A stretch of DNA of 64,000 nucleotides from MED-G105 sp965263305 (GTDB lineage Bacteria; Pseudomonadota; Alphaproteobacteria; Caulobacterales; Parvularculaceae). The stretch covers positions 3,162,001-3,226,000 of the forward strand of contig OZ253666.1 of the NCBI GenBank assembly GCA_965263305.1, written 5' to 3'. Positions 54,391 through 63,603 of this stretch are shown one piece after another. The position numbers and the translations under genes were made by a program. A model generated the notes under the pieces. That model was given only the letters and a program-made list of their open reading frames with translations. It searched no databases and had not been told where the DNA came from. Each line of letters opens with the position of its first letter. The first letter of the stretch is position 1.

Positions 54391-55665
54391 CTAGTGCGAT
54401 TGCGTTGATCTCGATACTGACAATGCAGACAATGCATGAAAATCCGCGCCTGTTGGATTTTGGAACAACCGCAGGTCAAACTCTGGTGCCGCGGCAATGA
54501 TGTGATCAAAAATATCCGCTTGAATGCCTTCATACCGGATCCAATTGGTGTCGAGGCTGAAGACGTAAATCTCAATCGGCAGGCCCGTTTCGCTCGGCGG
54601 CAGTTGGCGCACCAGAAACGTTAGGCTCTTGCTGATTTTCGGATGATTGCGCAGATACGCCTCAATATAGGCGCGGAAGGTACCGACATTGGTTAGGCGC
54701 CGGCCGTTGACCAATGTTTCGTCGGAAACGCCAACGCTTTGGTTATAGGTCGCGATTTCGGTATTCTTCGCGTCAATATAGTCGGCGATGTACTGAATTT
54801 TTGAAAACCGCTGGAGCATTTCTTCGTCACAAAAGCGAATGGAAGCGATATCAACACTGATTGATCGTTTGATCCGCCGACCGCCCGCTTCCTGCATCCC
54901 TCGCCAGTTTTTGAAACTGTCCGTAATCAGCGAATAAGTCGGGATCGTGGTGATGGTTTTATCGAAGTTTCGGATTTTTACCGTCGTGAGGGCGATTTCC
55001 ATGACATCGCCGTCCACGCTGTATTTCGGCATCTCGATCCAATCGCCGACCGCGAGCATTCGGTTCGCGGACAACTGAATACCGGCGACAAAACCCAGAA
55101 TCGGGTCTTTGAACACCAGCATCAACACGGCGGTCAACGCGCCGAGACCGGCGATGAAACTCAATGGCGACTGGCCAAGGATAAGCGACAAGGTTGTGAT
55201 AAAGCCAAGGAAATAAAGGATCAGCTTGGCGACCTGGGCGAAGCTCTTAATCGGGAATTCTTTTGAGATTTCATAGGTGCCATAGATCTCAAGACCCGCA
55301 TTGATCAACGCGTCGCCAAAAAGAACACCGACGGCGATCATATAGATCAGGCTGAGAACCGTGACGAATTGGCCGAGGAGCGGCGCCGCTGCAAACACGA
55401 CCGGCGCAAAGGCGTAAATCACGATCGCCGGGGCGAGTTGCGACATGCGCTCGAATACTTTTCGGCGCACCAAAATGTCGTCGCGTCCAGAACGCGTTCT
55501 CTCTAAGGCTCGTGTCAGAAAGCCGACAATGAAGTGTTTCGCGACGACGTTTGCGAGATAAGCGAGCGTTGCAACCAATAGGCACGCGATGACGATGGCG
55601 AGCGGCGCGACGAAGCCATCAAACACAGTGAAACGCGCGAGGAAATCGGTGAGAATTGTCATCAT
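54391..55665 (-). CDS. MscS-family mechanosensitive channel (YbdG-like)
   Basis: The protein has five or so N-terminal helices, then the pore region with GLGALTAVLMLVFKDPILGFVAGIQLSANRMLAVGDWIEM, the typical MscS beta-domain entry, and VKIRNFDKTITTIPTYSLITDSFKNW. The extended C-terminus points to the YbdG type. Start at ATG 55665 (424 residues) is a choice; no strong ribosome site distinguishes it from 55662 or a TTG at 55701. It opens under membrane tension to release solutes. Confidence 0.9.
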   Translation of the reverse strand: MMTILTDFLARFTVFDGFVAPLAIVIACLLVATLAYLANVVAKHFIVGFLTRALERTRSGRDDILVRRKVFERMSQLAPAIVIYAFAPVVFAAAPLLGQFVTVLSLIYMIAVGVLFGDALINAGLEIYGTYEISKEFPIKSFAQVAKLILYFLGFITTLSLILGQSPLSFIAGLGALTAVLMLVFKDPILGFVAGIQLSANRMLAVGDWIEMPKYSVDGDVMEIALTTVKIRNFDKTITTIPTYSLITDSFKNWRGMQEAGGRRIKRSISVDIASIRFCDEEMLQRFSKIQYIADYIDAKNTEIATYNQSVGVSDETLVNGRRLTNVGTFRAYIEAYLRNHPKISKSLTFLVRQLPPSETGLPIEIYVFSLDTNWIRYEGIQADIFDHIIAAAPEFDLRLFQNPTGADFHALSALSVSRSTQSH

Positions 55666-55722
55666 CGACAAATCATGGCGCGACTCGATACCGCCGAACA
55701 AGTCACGCGGCCTCGCTGATTG

Positions 55723-56808
55723 TTAGCCTTGGGGCGTGTCGCCCTTGGTGAGAGGGCACATCATGACGTGCCCATCAAAGACCGCGCCCACGATGAGTGT
55801 GTGCGCCGTCGCCGCACCGACGGAAGAGCCATTTATTTCACCATCAACAGAGATGAACAGATCTTTGCTATCGCCCGTTTCCGGGTCAATGCGCGCAACC
55901 TGTGACGGCGCTATTTCAGCGGCGTCTTTTGCATGCTTTAAGAACGCAAAGGCGTCGGGGTGTCCAGCGACAATGAGCGCGCCATCTGGGGCGACTTCGA
56001 TATTATCGGGACCAAAATCAACCTTCAGAGTTTTGTAATGGGAAAGCGCGCCGGTGATGCGATCGCGTTCATAGACGCGGACTTGGCGCAGAAGAAATTC
56101 CGCCACATAAATAGTCTTACCGTCTGCGGAGCGGTTGACGCCATTGGCGTAGGTTAGGCCTTTTGCCGCGACAACGGACCCTGCGCCGTCATAGTAGACA
56201 AGATTGACCAGAGGGAGGCCAAGATAGGCTTCAAGCTGTCCTAAGGCGCCGCCATCATAGCGTCGATCATTGGTGGCGTAGAATGCGCGTGCTCCAACGG
56301 CGACAACATCGTTCGGTGAGAACATGGCTGGGAACGCAACACTTTCCAGATGGGTCAGATCGCCATTGTTGGCAACGTCAAAAATTTCAACGCTTTCCCG
56401 CCCGGTCGATGCGTGATTGATCACGAATAAACGCGTGAGGTCGTCATCCTCGCTGCGCCAGAAACTTATACCGTGTGGGGAGAAATCTGTGAGGTTCTCA
56501 GGCGACACTTTTCGCAAGGAGCCAGGTGTTGCAAGATCGACGGCGTAAATTCCACCAGCAGGGCGGGGCGTTTTTTGGTTAGCGAACCACGCCCGCCGGT
56601 CTGCCGCGGAAATAAAAGCGCGTGCTCGATCAACATCAATCGTGACGTCCTCGGTGCCGGGGGCGACGTCGAGACGGCGGCATTGGTCGACAAGTGTTGG
56701 TGATAGCTCAGAGAAGTATCCCGAGACCGGAATAACGATCATCGCCATTCGTATAAGGAATGCCGCTGCTAATACGAGAATAGTAAGAACAAATAACCGC
56801 AACACCAA
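55723..56808 (-). CDS. Paraoxonase/arylesterase-like (SMP-30 type) protein
   Basis: The 361-residue product has an N-terminal membrane helix (LFVLTILVLAAAFLIRMAMIV). A six-bladed propeller follows, with calcium-site residues in PGTEDVTID, FSPHGISFW, MFSPNDVVAVGARAFYATND, TYANGVNRSADGKTIYVAE and GPDNIEVAPDG. This is the paraoxonase family layout; such enzymes hydrolyse lactones or aryl esters and may degrade acyl-homoserine lactones. It sits upstream of the MscS gene on the same strand, with 57 bases between. Confidence 0.85.
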   Translation of the reverse strand: MVLRLFVLTILVLAAAFLIRMAMIVIPVSGYFSELSPTLVDQCRRLDVAPGTEDVTIDVDRARAFISAADRRAWFANQKTPRPAGGIYAVDLATPGSLRKVSPENLTDFSPHGISFWRSEDDDLTRLFVINHASTGRESVEIFDVANNGDLTHLESVAFPAMFSPNDVVAVGARAFYATNDRRYDGGALGQLEAYLGLPLVNLVYYDGAGSVVAAKGLTYANGVNRSADGKTIYVAEFLLRQVRVYERDRITGALSHYKTLKVDFGPDNIEVAPDGALIVAGHPDAFAFLKHAKDAAEIAPSQVARIDPETGDSKDLFISVDGEINGSSVGAATAHTLIVGAVFDGHVMMCPLTKGDTPQG

Positions 56809-57007
56809 AGGCCCCTAGAAATCAGAGAAGACATCCCAGATCCTCTCAGAATTGATCAATGTCGGCAACATTGTTAAGCGGTTGCGCAACGCACGGAAGG
56901 AGGGTTTTTTCGCTGTTTCCGGCAACCGACTGCTGTGTTTGTGATCGCGTTGAATTCGCCAATGGCGCTCCGTCGCTGGCGCCCAATGATCTAACCTTGA
57001 GAAAGTC

Positions 57008-57568
57008 ATGACCCAGCAGCAAAGCGATTTTCGACCAAAACCGCTTATTCTTACCTTACAATTGGACGAGGAAACCGACGCATTCTTTCAGGATTTGCGC
57101 ACAAGGTACTTTCCGCCGGCGCTCAATTTTATTCCGGCCCATTTAACCCTTTTCCATCAACTGCCGGGCGAAGAAGAACGCCAGGTATTGGAGATTTTGG
57201 CGAAAGCGACGGAGCGTGCGCCGTTTCCAGTGACGATTGCGGGCCTCATGCGCCTTGGTCGTGGGACAGCGTACCGGATCGACGCCCCATCGCTGGAGGT
57301 TTTTCACCGCGATCTCGCCGCCGCTTTTAAGCCCTGGCTCATTAACCAAGACCGTCAGGGCTTCCGCCCCCATGTCACGGTTCAAAATAAAGTGAGCGCC
57401 GCGGAAGCGTCTGGGTTATTCGACCATCTGTCGCGGGACTTTGCCCCTTTTGAGGGGCTCGCCCAAGGGGTGCAACTTTGGTCCTATGAGGGCGGCCCGT
57501 GGTCGCCCCGAGGGGCAATGGCGTTCCGCGGGGCGCGTTTAGAAGATCGCCATCTTGACGAGCGATGA
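57008..57568 (+). CDS. 2'-5' RNA ligase / 2H phosphoesterase family protein
   Basis: The 186-residue product contains two HxT/S motifs of the 2H fold: PAHLTLFH at residue 38 and RPHVTVQNK at about residue 123. 2H proteins cut cyclic phosphodiesters or join 2'-5' RNA. The second half contains a bulky WSYEGGPWSPRG segment. The start is the only ATG before the first motif. It precedes grxD by 47 bases on the same strand. Confidence 0.85.
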   Translation: MTQQQSDFRPKPLILTLQLDEETDAFFQDLRTRYFPPALNFIPAHLTLFHQLPGEEERQVLEILAKATERAPFPVTIAGLMRLGRGTAYRIDAPSLEVFHRDLAAAFKPWLINQDRQGFRPHVTVQNKVSAAEASGLFDHLSRDFAPFEGLAQGVQLWSYEGGPWSPRGAMAFRGARLEDRHLDER

Positions 57569-57615
57569 GAGGGTGCCTAGCTGTCACGGACGACCAATTT
57601 CCAGAGGAGCGCCCT

Positions 57616-57951
57616 ATGAGCGACAATCCTATTTTCGACGCCATTCAGGCAAAAGTCGACGCCAACGCCGTAATGTTGTTCATGAAAGGAACGCCGCAGT
57701 TCCCGCAATGTGGGTTTTCTTCCGCTGTCGTGCAGATCCTCGATTATCTTGGCGTTGATTACAGCGCCGAAAATGTCCTGGCGGACGATGATGTTCGCGA
57801 AGGCATCAAATCGTTCTCCGATTGGCCGACGATCCCGCAGCTTTATGTGAAAGGCGAATTCGTCGGCGGCTGCGATATTGTTCGCGAGATGTTTGAAAAC
57901 GGCGAGTTAAAAACGTTCTTGGCGGATAAGGGCATCGCTGTCGCCGCTTAA
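57616..57951 (+). CDS. grxD: Monothiol glutaredoxin GrxD
   Basis: This 111-residue CGFS glutaredoxin has GTPQFPQCGFSSAVV as its Fe-S/glutathione site, WPTIPQLYVKGEFVGGCDI in the glutathione-binding region and starts at ATG 57616 with GAGGAGC upstream. It carries [2Fe-2S] clusters and pairs with BolA proteins. Here the likely BolA partner is the domain fused to PurL 3.2 kb away. A hairpin terminator follows. Confidence 0.95.
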   Translation: MSDNPIFDAIQAKVDANAVMLFMKGTPQFPQCGFSSAVVQILDYLGVDYSAENVLADDDVREGIKSFSDWPTIPQLYVKGEFVGGCDIVREMFENGELKTFLADKGIAVAA

Positions 57952-57984
57952 GTCGCCTATATCGACGACCTCAATCAATGACCG

Positions 57985-58016
57985 AAGCGCTCGTTTTTGA
58001 AATGAGCGCTTTTTTA
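57985..58016 (+). terminator. Terminator after grxD
   Basis: AAGCGCTC (57985-57992) pairs with GAGCGCTT (58004-58011) around an 11-base loop and is followed by six T residues in all. It lies 30 bases after the grxD stop. Confidence 0.85.
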
Positions 58017-58074
58017 TTGAAAGTCGCGTTTTTCCTCTTGCTCCTGACCGTGCGGTATCAGTCATAACAACCAA

Positions 58075-58854
58075 ATGACCGAGCAAACCAAGTCAGAAAA
58101 CACCGCTTTAACCATCGGGGAAGTGGCCCGGCTTACAGGGCTAACCGAGCGCGCCTTGCGCCATTACGAGGCCGAAGGGCTCCTTTCGCCCCTGCGTCGC
58201 GACAATGGTCGACGCGCCTATCGAAGAGGCGATTTAGAGCAGCTTGCGCAGATCCGGCTTTTGAAAAAAGCCGGGTTTAAAATCGACCAGATGCGTCTCT
58301 TGCTGGAAGGCCGGACGGATTTAATAGGCCTGGTCGGCGCGCGCCTTGACGCGCTGGAGGGCGAGATGCGCCGGATACAAACCTCAGTTTCGCTTTTGTC
58401 ATCGGTGCAGAACCAATTAGCCCAAGGCTCGGACGTAAGTGTCGATACGTTATGCGCCCTAATCAACAATGGAGAATACGCAATGCAAGAGCAGGAATGG
58501 CAAAAAATTTACGATCGTTTCTACACAGCCGACGAACAAAAAGAGTGGGCGCGCGCGAAGGAGGAAGGTTTTAAAGACGTCGATATGGCGGCATATGCGA
58601 AACAATGGGAAGAGCTTACCGAGCGTATCAAAGCCTCGCTACCACTTGATCCGTCATCAGACAAAGCGCAGCAATATTTAGCTGAGTGGAACGCCCTTTT
58701 AGAACCATTTATGCGTCATGCCACGCCGACAATGCTCGAAAACGCCGGCCGTCTTTATGAAAACGTTGGCGAGTGGGGAGATAGCGTCAATTCTCCCGTG
58801 ACACCGGAGATTTGGGCGTTCATCAAAGAAGCCGGTGAGCATGCTGTTGTGTAG
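58075..58854 (+). CDS. MerR-family regulator with TipAS-type effector domain
   Basis: The 259-residue product has a MerR helix-turn-helix (TIGEVARLTGLTERALRHYEAEGLLSPLRR), a long dimerisation helix, and an alpha-helical C-terminal domain of the TipAS kind (WQKIYDRFYTADEQKEW, WEELTERIKASL). TipAS domains bind drug-like molecules and switch the MerR half. No efflux pump is directly beside it; the MFS gene at 60134 is two genes away and could be a target. The ATG follows the grxD terminator by about 60 bases. Confidence 0.88.
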   Translation: MTEQTKSENTALTIGEVARLTGLTERALRHYEAEGLLSPLRRDNGRRAYRRGDLEQLAQIRLLKKAGFKIDQMRLLLEGRTDLIGLVGARLDALEGEMRRIQTSVSLLSSVQNQLAQGSDVSVDTLCALINNGEYAMQEQEWQKIYDRFYTADEQKEWARAKEEGFKDVDMAAYAKQWEELTERIKASLPLDPSSDKAQQYLAEWNALLEPFMRHATPTMLENAGRLYENVGEWGDSVNSPVTPEIWAFIKEAGEHAVV

Positions 58855-58933
58855 GAACGCTCTATTGCTTGTTGGAATAGGCGACGACCAAGCAAGCAAC
58901 ACGGGCGCTTAGTTCAGCGCGTCAATCGCAACA

Positions 58934-58957
58934 CTCCTGACAGAACGCTGTCAGGAG
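58934..58957. promoter_or_regulatory. Perfect inverted repeat, likely YafY-family operator
   Basis: CTCCTGACAG (58934-58943) and CTGTCAGGAG (58948-58957) are exact inversions around AACG. The site is 46 bases before the VOC start and heads the VOC-YafY unit. CTGACA/TGTCAG palindromes are typical for WYL-domain YafY regulators, so autoregulation is likely. There is no T-run, arguing against a terminator. Confidence 0.75.
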
Positions 58958-59003
58958 GCCTGTGCTAATCGCTCCTTGGTACACCGCAATCAAGGAGAAT
59001 ACC

Positions 59004-59375
59004 ATGACCACCCCCTATCCAAACCGAGTTGTGTGGGCTGAAATTCCAGTTTCCGATTTGTCGCGCGCAACGAAATTCTATGAAACCGTGCTAAATGAGC
59101 CCCTGAAGCTGGATGAAACCGGGCCAAACCCAATTGCGTTGCTTCCTTATCCGGGCGGCAGTGGGGCGTCCGGTCATCTTTATCCAGGGACACCGGCGAA
59201 GCGGGGTGATGGCGCGACGGTTCATCTCGCCGTGTACGATGAATTGGAAACCGCTATGGGGCTTGTTAAAGAAGGCGGTGGCGACGTTGTTTCCGATGTT
59301 GTGACCATACCGGCGGGCTCGTTCTTCTACGCCATTGATACTGAGGGTAATTCCCTCGGGATTTTTAAGGTTTAA
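59004..59375 (+). CDS. VOC-family (glyoxalase-fold) protein
   Basis: The 123-residue product starts at ATG 59004 after AAGGAG. It has the single-domain VOC layout: RVVWAEIPVSDLSRATKFYETVLNE, GATVHLAVYDELETAM and FYAIDTEGNSLGIFKV. The Glu in WAEIP, the His in TVHLAV and the end of the last strand could bind a metal. It forms a unit with the YafY regulator three bases downstream; such pairs are widespread, with the VOC protein often responding to small toxic molecules. Substrate unknown. Confidence 0.88.
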   Translation: MTTPYPNRVVWAEIPVSDLSRATKFYETVLNEPLKLDETGPNPIALLPYPGGSGASGHLYPGTPAKRGDGATVHLAVYDELETAMGLVKEGGGDVVSDVVTIPAGSFFYAIDTEGNSLGIFKV

Positions 59376-59378
59376 TCA

Positions 59379-60074
59379 GTGCGCAGAGCCGACCGTCTTT
59401 TTCAAATCGTTCAATTCTTGCGTGGCGGTCGGCTCGTCACAGCGGCAATGCTTGCCGAAAAACTCGAAGTTTCTGAACGCACGATCTACCGTGATATTGT
59501 TGATCTCCAATCCAGCGGCGTTCCAATTGATGGCGAAGCAGGTGTCGGTTATGTTCTTCGATCTGGGTTTGAATTACCGCCCCTAATGTTCACGCGAGAT
59601 GAAATCACGGCTCTCGTCGCGGGCGCGCGGATGGTGCGATCATGGGGAGGGGCATCGATCGCTCGGGCGGCCGAAGAGGCCCTCGTTAAAATCGAAGCAA
59701 TTTTGCCCGATGATGCGCGCGGACGAATAGAGGCGACCGCCATTTTTGCACCGCCAATGGAAATGACCGAGGCGGCAAAAGCGTCCTTCGACGTGATCCA
59801 AAGAGCCATTGATGACCGTGATGTGATATCGATCGGGTATCGAGACGAGAGCGGCCAAAATACGCAACGCGACGTACAACCCCTAGGCCTTTGGTTTTGG
59901 GGGAAGGTGTGGACGCTCCTCGCTTGGTGTGAATTGCGCGGTGATTTCAGAATGTTCCGTATCGATCGGATTAGCGCTCTCAAGGTCGCGGGACGACGCT
60001 ATCAATCCACCCCTGAGAGGTCACTCGCTGAATGCCTAAGGCAGATAGAGCAAAAATATGGGCCGCAGTCATAG
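59379..60074 (+). CDS. YafY-family regulator (HTH plus WYL domain)
   Basis: The GTG-initiated 231-residue product has the winged-helix opening RRADRLFQIVQFLRGGRLVTAAMLAEKLEVSERTIYRDI. The WYL domain follows, with ISIGYRDESGQNTQRDVQPLGLWFWGKVWTLLAWCELR. WYL domains sense nucleic acids or small ligands in many regulators. It lies three bases after the VOC gene and probably binds the palindrome at 58934. Confidence 0.92.
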   Translation: MRRADRLFQIVQFLRGGRLVTAAMLAEKLEVSERTIYRDIVDLQSSGVPIDGEAGVGYVLRSGFELPPLMFTRDEITALVAGARMVRSWGGASIARAAEEALVKIEAILPDDARGRIEATAIFAPPMEMTEAAKASFDVIQRAIDDRDVISIGYRDESGQNTQRDVQPLGLWFWGKVWTLLAWCELRGDFRMFRIDRISALKVAGRRYQSTPERSLAECLRQIEQKYGPQS

Positions 60075-60133
60075 TGTTTTCGCAAACGTCGTGACGTGAA
60101 ATTCTTGGCGCCGGCCCGCAGCCGCCAAAAACG

Positions 60134-61390
60134 TTACGCTCGTTGGTCGATGTCGTCCAGACGGTCCGCCTGCCACAGGGGTGGAAACAGTTTGATCCAT
60201 ATCCCAGACGTGGCGATGGCGGCGACACCGCCAAAGACAACGGCGCCGACGGGCCCTAACAGGCGCGCCGCGATCCCGGACTCAAACTCACCCAGTTCAT
60301 TGGAGGCGGAGATAAAGATAAACGACACAGATGTAACCCGCCCGCGCATGTTTTCCGGCGTCGACAATAGGAGTAACGCGTCGCGAAGGTAGACCGAGAT
60401 CATATCCGCGCCGCCAGAGACGGCGAGGGCGACCATGGAAAGCCAGAACCATGGCGATAAGCCGAAGGTTAGCATGGCGGCGCCGTATACGGCGATTGCG
60501 CCAAAGAGCCAGGGCCCAACATTTTTTGTCATGGGGCGGACAGCGAACATAAACGCGACGCCAGCGGCGCCGATCGCCGGGGCGGCGCGCAAGAGGCCGA
60601 GCCCGCCGGTGCCTGTCTCCAGGATATCGCGGGCGAAAACAGGCAACAACGCCGTCGCTCCAGCAAAAAGAACCACCACAAGATCAAGGGAAATTGAGCC
60701 CAAGACCATTTTATTGCCGCGCACAAAACGCAAGCCCTCTTTCACCAAGGTCAGGCCGTCGCTTGTCTCTTTGGGTTCGTGCTTCGGGATGGGCGCAATT
60801 GAAATTGCCAGGACCGCACACAACGTCATGACGCCCCCGACGCTGTAGACGATCTGTGGGCCAAGCACATAGAGAAAGCCGCCAATCGCCGGCCCTAAGA
60901 TCGCTGCGCCTTGAAACCCGAGGGAGTTCCACGCGATGGCGATGGGTAAATCCTCTTTCGGGACGAGTAAGGGGAACAGGGAATGGCTGGCGGAGGGAAT
61001 AAACGCGTTCACCACCCCTTGCAGCGCCGCCATCGCGAATACGAGGGGCAGGGCATAGGCCGGATTGATGAATACTGAAAAAATCAGGCCGATGACCGCG
61101 ATGATCCGGACGCAAAAAGCAACAATGAGAATATGGCGCCGGTTGAAGCGATCCGCTAGCTGACCACCGATCAGCGATAGAAACAACACTGGCGTAAACT
61201 GCGTTAACCCCACGAGCCCGAGGATAAAGGCCGCTTCCTCAACGGAGCGTGTCGTTCTGGCTAAATCATAGACCTGCCACCCAATGGCCACCGCCATCAT
61301 TTGGCGGGCGGCCGACACTAGTTGGCGCATGACCCAATACCAGCGGTAACCGCGGTGCCGAAAGACAGCGAGCGAGGGGGTGAGGGACAT
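60134..61390 (-). CDS. MFS exporter (EntS-like)
   Basis: The 418-residue protein has about 12 hydrophobic helices and the MFS loop GGQLADRFNRRHILI after TM2. The N-terminal pattern RGYRWYWVMRQLVSAARQMMAVAIGWQVYDLAR is that of the EntS/macrolide-exporter-like group. It may export a siderophore or drug; the substrate is not determined. It converges with the YafY gene. Confidence 0.88.
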   Translation of the reverse strand: MSLTPSLAVFRHRGYRWYWVMRQLVSAARQMMAVAIGWQVYDLARTTRSVEEAAFILGLVGLTQFTPVLFLSLIGGQLADRFNRRHILIVAFCVRIIAVIGLIFSVFINPAYALPLVFAMAALQGVVNAFIPSASHSLFPLLVPKEDLPIAIAWNSLGFQGAAILGPAIGGFLYVLGPQIVYSVGGVMTLCAVLAISIAPIPKHEPKETSDGLTLVKEGLRFVRGNKMVLGSISLDLVVVLFAGATALLPVFARDILETGTGGLGLLRAAPAIGAAGVAFMFAVRPMTKNVGPWLFGAIAVYGAAMLTFGLSPWFWLSMVALAVSGGADMISVYLRDALLLLSTPENMRGRVTSVSFIFISASNELGEFESGIAARLLGPVGAVVFGGVAAIATSGIWIKLFPPLWQADRLDDIDQRA

Positions 61391-61690
61391 ATGGAGTTCT
61401 GTTCAACCTAAGAAAAAGATCGCATTGGCATATCATCCCCGCAAAATCTATCCTTTAGGAAGAGGTAAGGCGGGGGAGCGAGAGTAGAATATAGAATAAA
61501 TTTTTGTACACAGAATAAAAATTTTGGTGGTGGTCAATTTGGTCGGCATTCTTCCTCGCGCCTTGTTTTTTGAACAAAGACATATATAGGAGGTCCTCCA
61601 GATTACGTTGGGCGAAGGCGCGCGCCCCGTATTTTCCTAAAGTGTCCTGCGCGCAGTAAAAAGCGCTGGCCAATCCATGTTTTTCCCATC
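61391..61690. other. Divergent intergenic region between MFS and DEAD-box genes
   Basis: These 300 bases are AT-richer than the neighbours and carry promoters for both genes. A reverse-strand open frame of about 80 codons (near 61455-61700) overlaps the helicase start; I do not recognise it and do not annotate it as a gene. No strong hairpin was seen. Confidence 0.4.
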
Positions 61691-63493
61691 GTGACATCAT
61701 TTTCAGATTTAGGCCTTGCGCCATCGCTGTTAGCGGCGGTTGAGGAGGCGGGCCATCAAACGCCAACGCCGATTCAGGTGGAGGTGATCCCTGCCGTTCT
61801 GGAGGGGCGCGACGTCCTTGGGCTGGCTCAGACGGGCTCGGGGAAGACAGCCGCATTCGCGCTGCCGCTGCTGCATTTATTGGCGGCGCGTGGAGAGGTG
61901 GTGAAATCAGGCAAGGCCGCGCGGAAAAAACGCCGTCCGCGACAATGCCGGGCGGTGATTGTTGCGCCCACGCGGGAGCTGGCGGCGCAGATCCAAGACC
62001 AGTTCGATCTTTATGGGGCGACGCTCGGTCTACAAAGCGCGCTTTTGATCGGCGGCGCCCCTATCAACAAACAAATCGCCAATGTCCGCGCTGGGGCTGA
62101 AATTATCGTTGCGACCCCGGGCCGGTTTGTTGATCTCCTCCAACGAGGGATTGTGAAAGCAAATTTGGTCGAAGCGCTCGTCCTCGACGAGGTCGATCAG
62201 ATGCTCGATCTTGGCTTTATCCACGATATTCGCGCGATTATTGCCGCCTTGCCGGACGCCCGCCAGAACATATTTCTGTCCGCAACGATGCCCAAGGTCG
62301 CCCAGCGCTTGGCGGACCAACTTTTAGATGACCCCATCCGTGTCGAGATTACTAACCAAGAAAAGCCGAAGATCACGGAGAGTGTTCTGTTTTTGGGGCC
62401 CAAAGAAAAGCCGAAAGCGCTTCTTGATCTTGTCAAAAAAGAAGGCGTGGCGCGCGGGCTTGTGTTCACACGAACCAAATACGGCGCCGATAGAGTTGCC
62501 CGCGCCCTTAAAAAGGAAGGCGTGGTTGCGTTCGCCATCCATGGGGATCGAAGCCAATCCCAGCGGCAACGGGCGTTGGAGGCGTTTCGCGATGGGCGCG
62601 CGCCAATACTCGTGGCGACGGATATCGCGGCGCGGGGGATCGACGTGCCGGATGTCACCCATGTTGTGAATTTTGATGTGCCAAATGTGCCGGAAACCTA
62701 TGTTCACCGCATTGGGCGAACGGGCCGTGCGGGCGCTGCCGGACAGGCGGTTTCATTTTGTTCGCCTGATGAACGTCCTTACCTTCATCAGATTGAACGG
62801 CGGCTAAAGCGCAAAGTGCCGATCATCAAAGTCATCGGCGGTGCGCCTTTGGCGATTGATGATGACCTTGTTGCATCATCGGATCCTGAGGCTCAGCCCC
62901 AAAAGCAACAGCCGCAGCGTCAACCGCGCCAAAAAGCGTCCGTGAAACGCAAGGCCGCGAAGAAACGCGCCGCAAAGGCGGAGCAGTTAGCAGAGCAGGC
63001 GGCCAAGCCCGCCCGCAAAAAACACCATCGAAAGGGACGACGACCGGCGAAGGGGGACGAGGCCCGCGAAACAGCCAATGCGCCAAAGACGGATAAGAAA
63101 TCCAAATCGAGGCACGCTGCGGCCGGGAAAGAGGGGGCTCGGCGAGAAAAACCGGCTCATCGCGGAGAAGGCCAAGCAGCAAGCAATGAGCCGCCTCGGC
63201 GCCCGCGTGAACTGCCAAAAGAAGGCGCGGCTCGGCGGATCGCGGAACGCGAGGAGGCAGCCCTAAAACGCCGCGCCGATGGACGCCCGGCAACGAAACA
63301 CCAAGGCGCAGGCGGGCCGAAAAAAAGTGATGAGAGTTCTCGCAAACAACCATCACACAAACGAACGTCACCCAATCCCGCGAATGGCGCCGCCGGCGCT
63401 AAATCAAAGAAGGTTATGTCGCAACGGACTTCGAACCGTTCCGCCGCTGGCCGTCCTCACAAGAAAACGCGAGGGCCTGCAAAGGGTCGTTGA
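61691..63493 (+). CDS. DEAD-box RNA helicase, RhlE-like, with long basic tail
   Basis: The product has 600 residues from GTG 61691. The helicase core shows the Q motif (TPTPIQVEVIP), AQTGSGKTAAFALPLL, VAPTRELAAQI, VLDEVDQMLDLGF, SATMPKVA and HRIGRTGRAG. From about residue 405 the protein is a low-complexity tail of about 190 residues rich in Lys, Arg, Ala, Gln and Pro. RhlE-type helicases act in ribosome assembly, cold adaptation and RNA decay; the tail probably holds RNA. A GTG start is forced, as no ATG lies before the Q motif. Confidence 0.92.
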   Translation: MTSFSDLGLAPSLLAAVEEAGHQTPTPIQVEVIPAVLEGRDVLGLAQTGSGKTAAFALPLLHLLAARGEVVKSGKAARKKRRPRQCRAVIVAPTRELAAQIQDQFDLYGATLGLQSALLIGGAPINKQIANVRAGAEIIVATPGRFVDLLQRGIVKANLVEALVLDEVDQMLDLGFIHDIRAIIAALPDARQNIFLSATMPKVAQRLADQLLDDPIRVEITNQEKPKITESVLFLGPKEKPKALLDLVKKEGVARGLVFTRTKYGADRVARALKKEGVVAFAIHGDRSQSQRQRALEAFRDGRAPILVATDIAARGIDVPDVTHVVNFDVPNVPETYVHRIGRTGRAGAAGQAVSFCSPDERPYLHQIERRLKRKVPIIKVIGGAPLAIDDDLVASSDPEAQPQKQQPQRQPRQKASVKRKAAKKRAAKAEQLAEQAAKPARKKHHRKGRRPAKGDEARETANAPKTDKKSKSRHAAAGKEGARREKPAHRGEGQAASNEPPRRPRELPKEGAARRIAEREEAALKRRADGRPATKHQGAGGPKKSDESSRKQPSHKRTSPNPANGAAGAKSKKVMSQRTSNRSAAGRPHKKTRGPAKGR

Positions 63494-63540
63494 CCCTTCA
63501 TAAGAGCGCGGGTTACGGTAAACTTGTCAGTTTACTTTAG
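63482..63540 (+). terminator. Two hairpins after the DEAD-box gene
   Basis: AAGGGTC-GTT-GACCCTT (63482-63498) encloses the stop codon, and GTAAACT-TGTC-AGTTTAC (63518-63535) follows with a T-rich tail. The second is the more typical terminator. Confidence 0.65.
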
Positions 63541-63603
63541 TTTAGCCCGATCATGATTCATTATCCTGTGGATTAGTGATTCCCCGTTTTGCAGGAGCCT
63601 GTG

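Noticed and set aside
61455..61856. Reverse-strand open frame across the start of the DEAD-box gene
   Set aside because: The upper half is antisense to the helicase Q-motif region. The lower 80 codons resemble nothing I know, and no ribosome binding site is evident.
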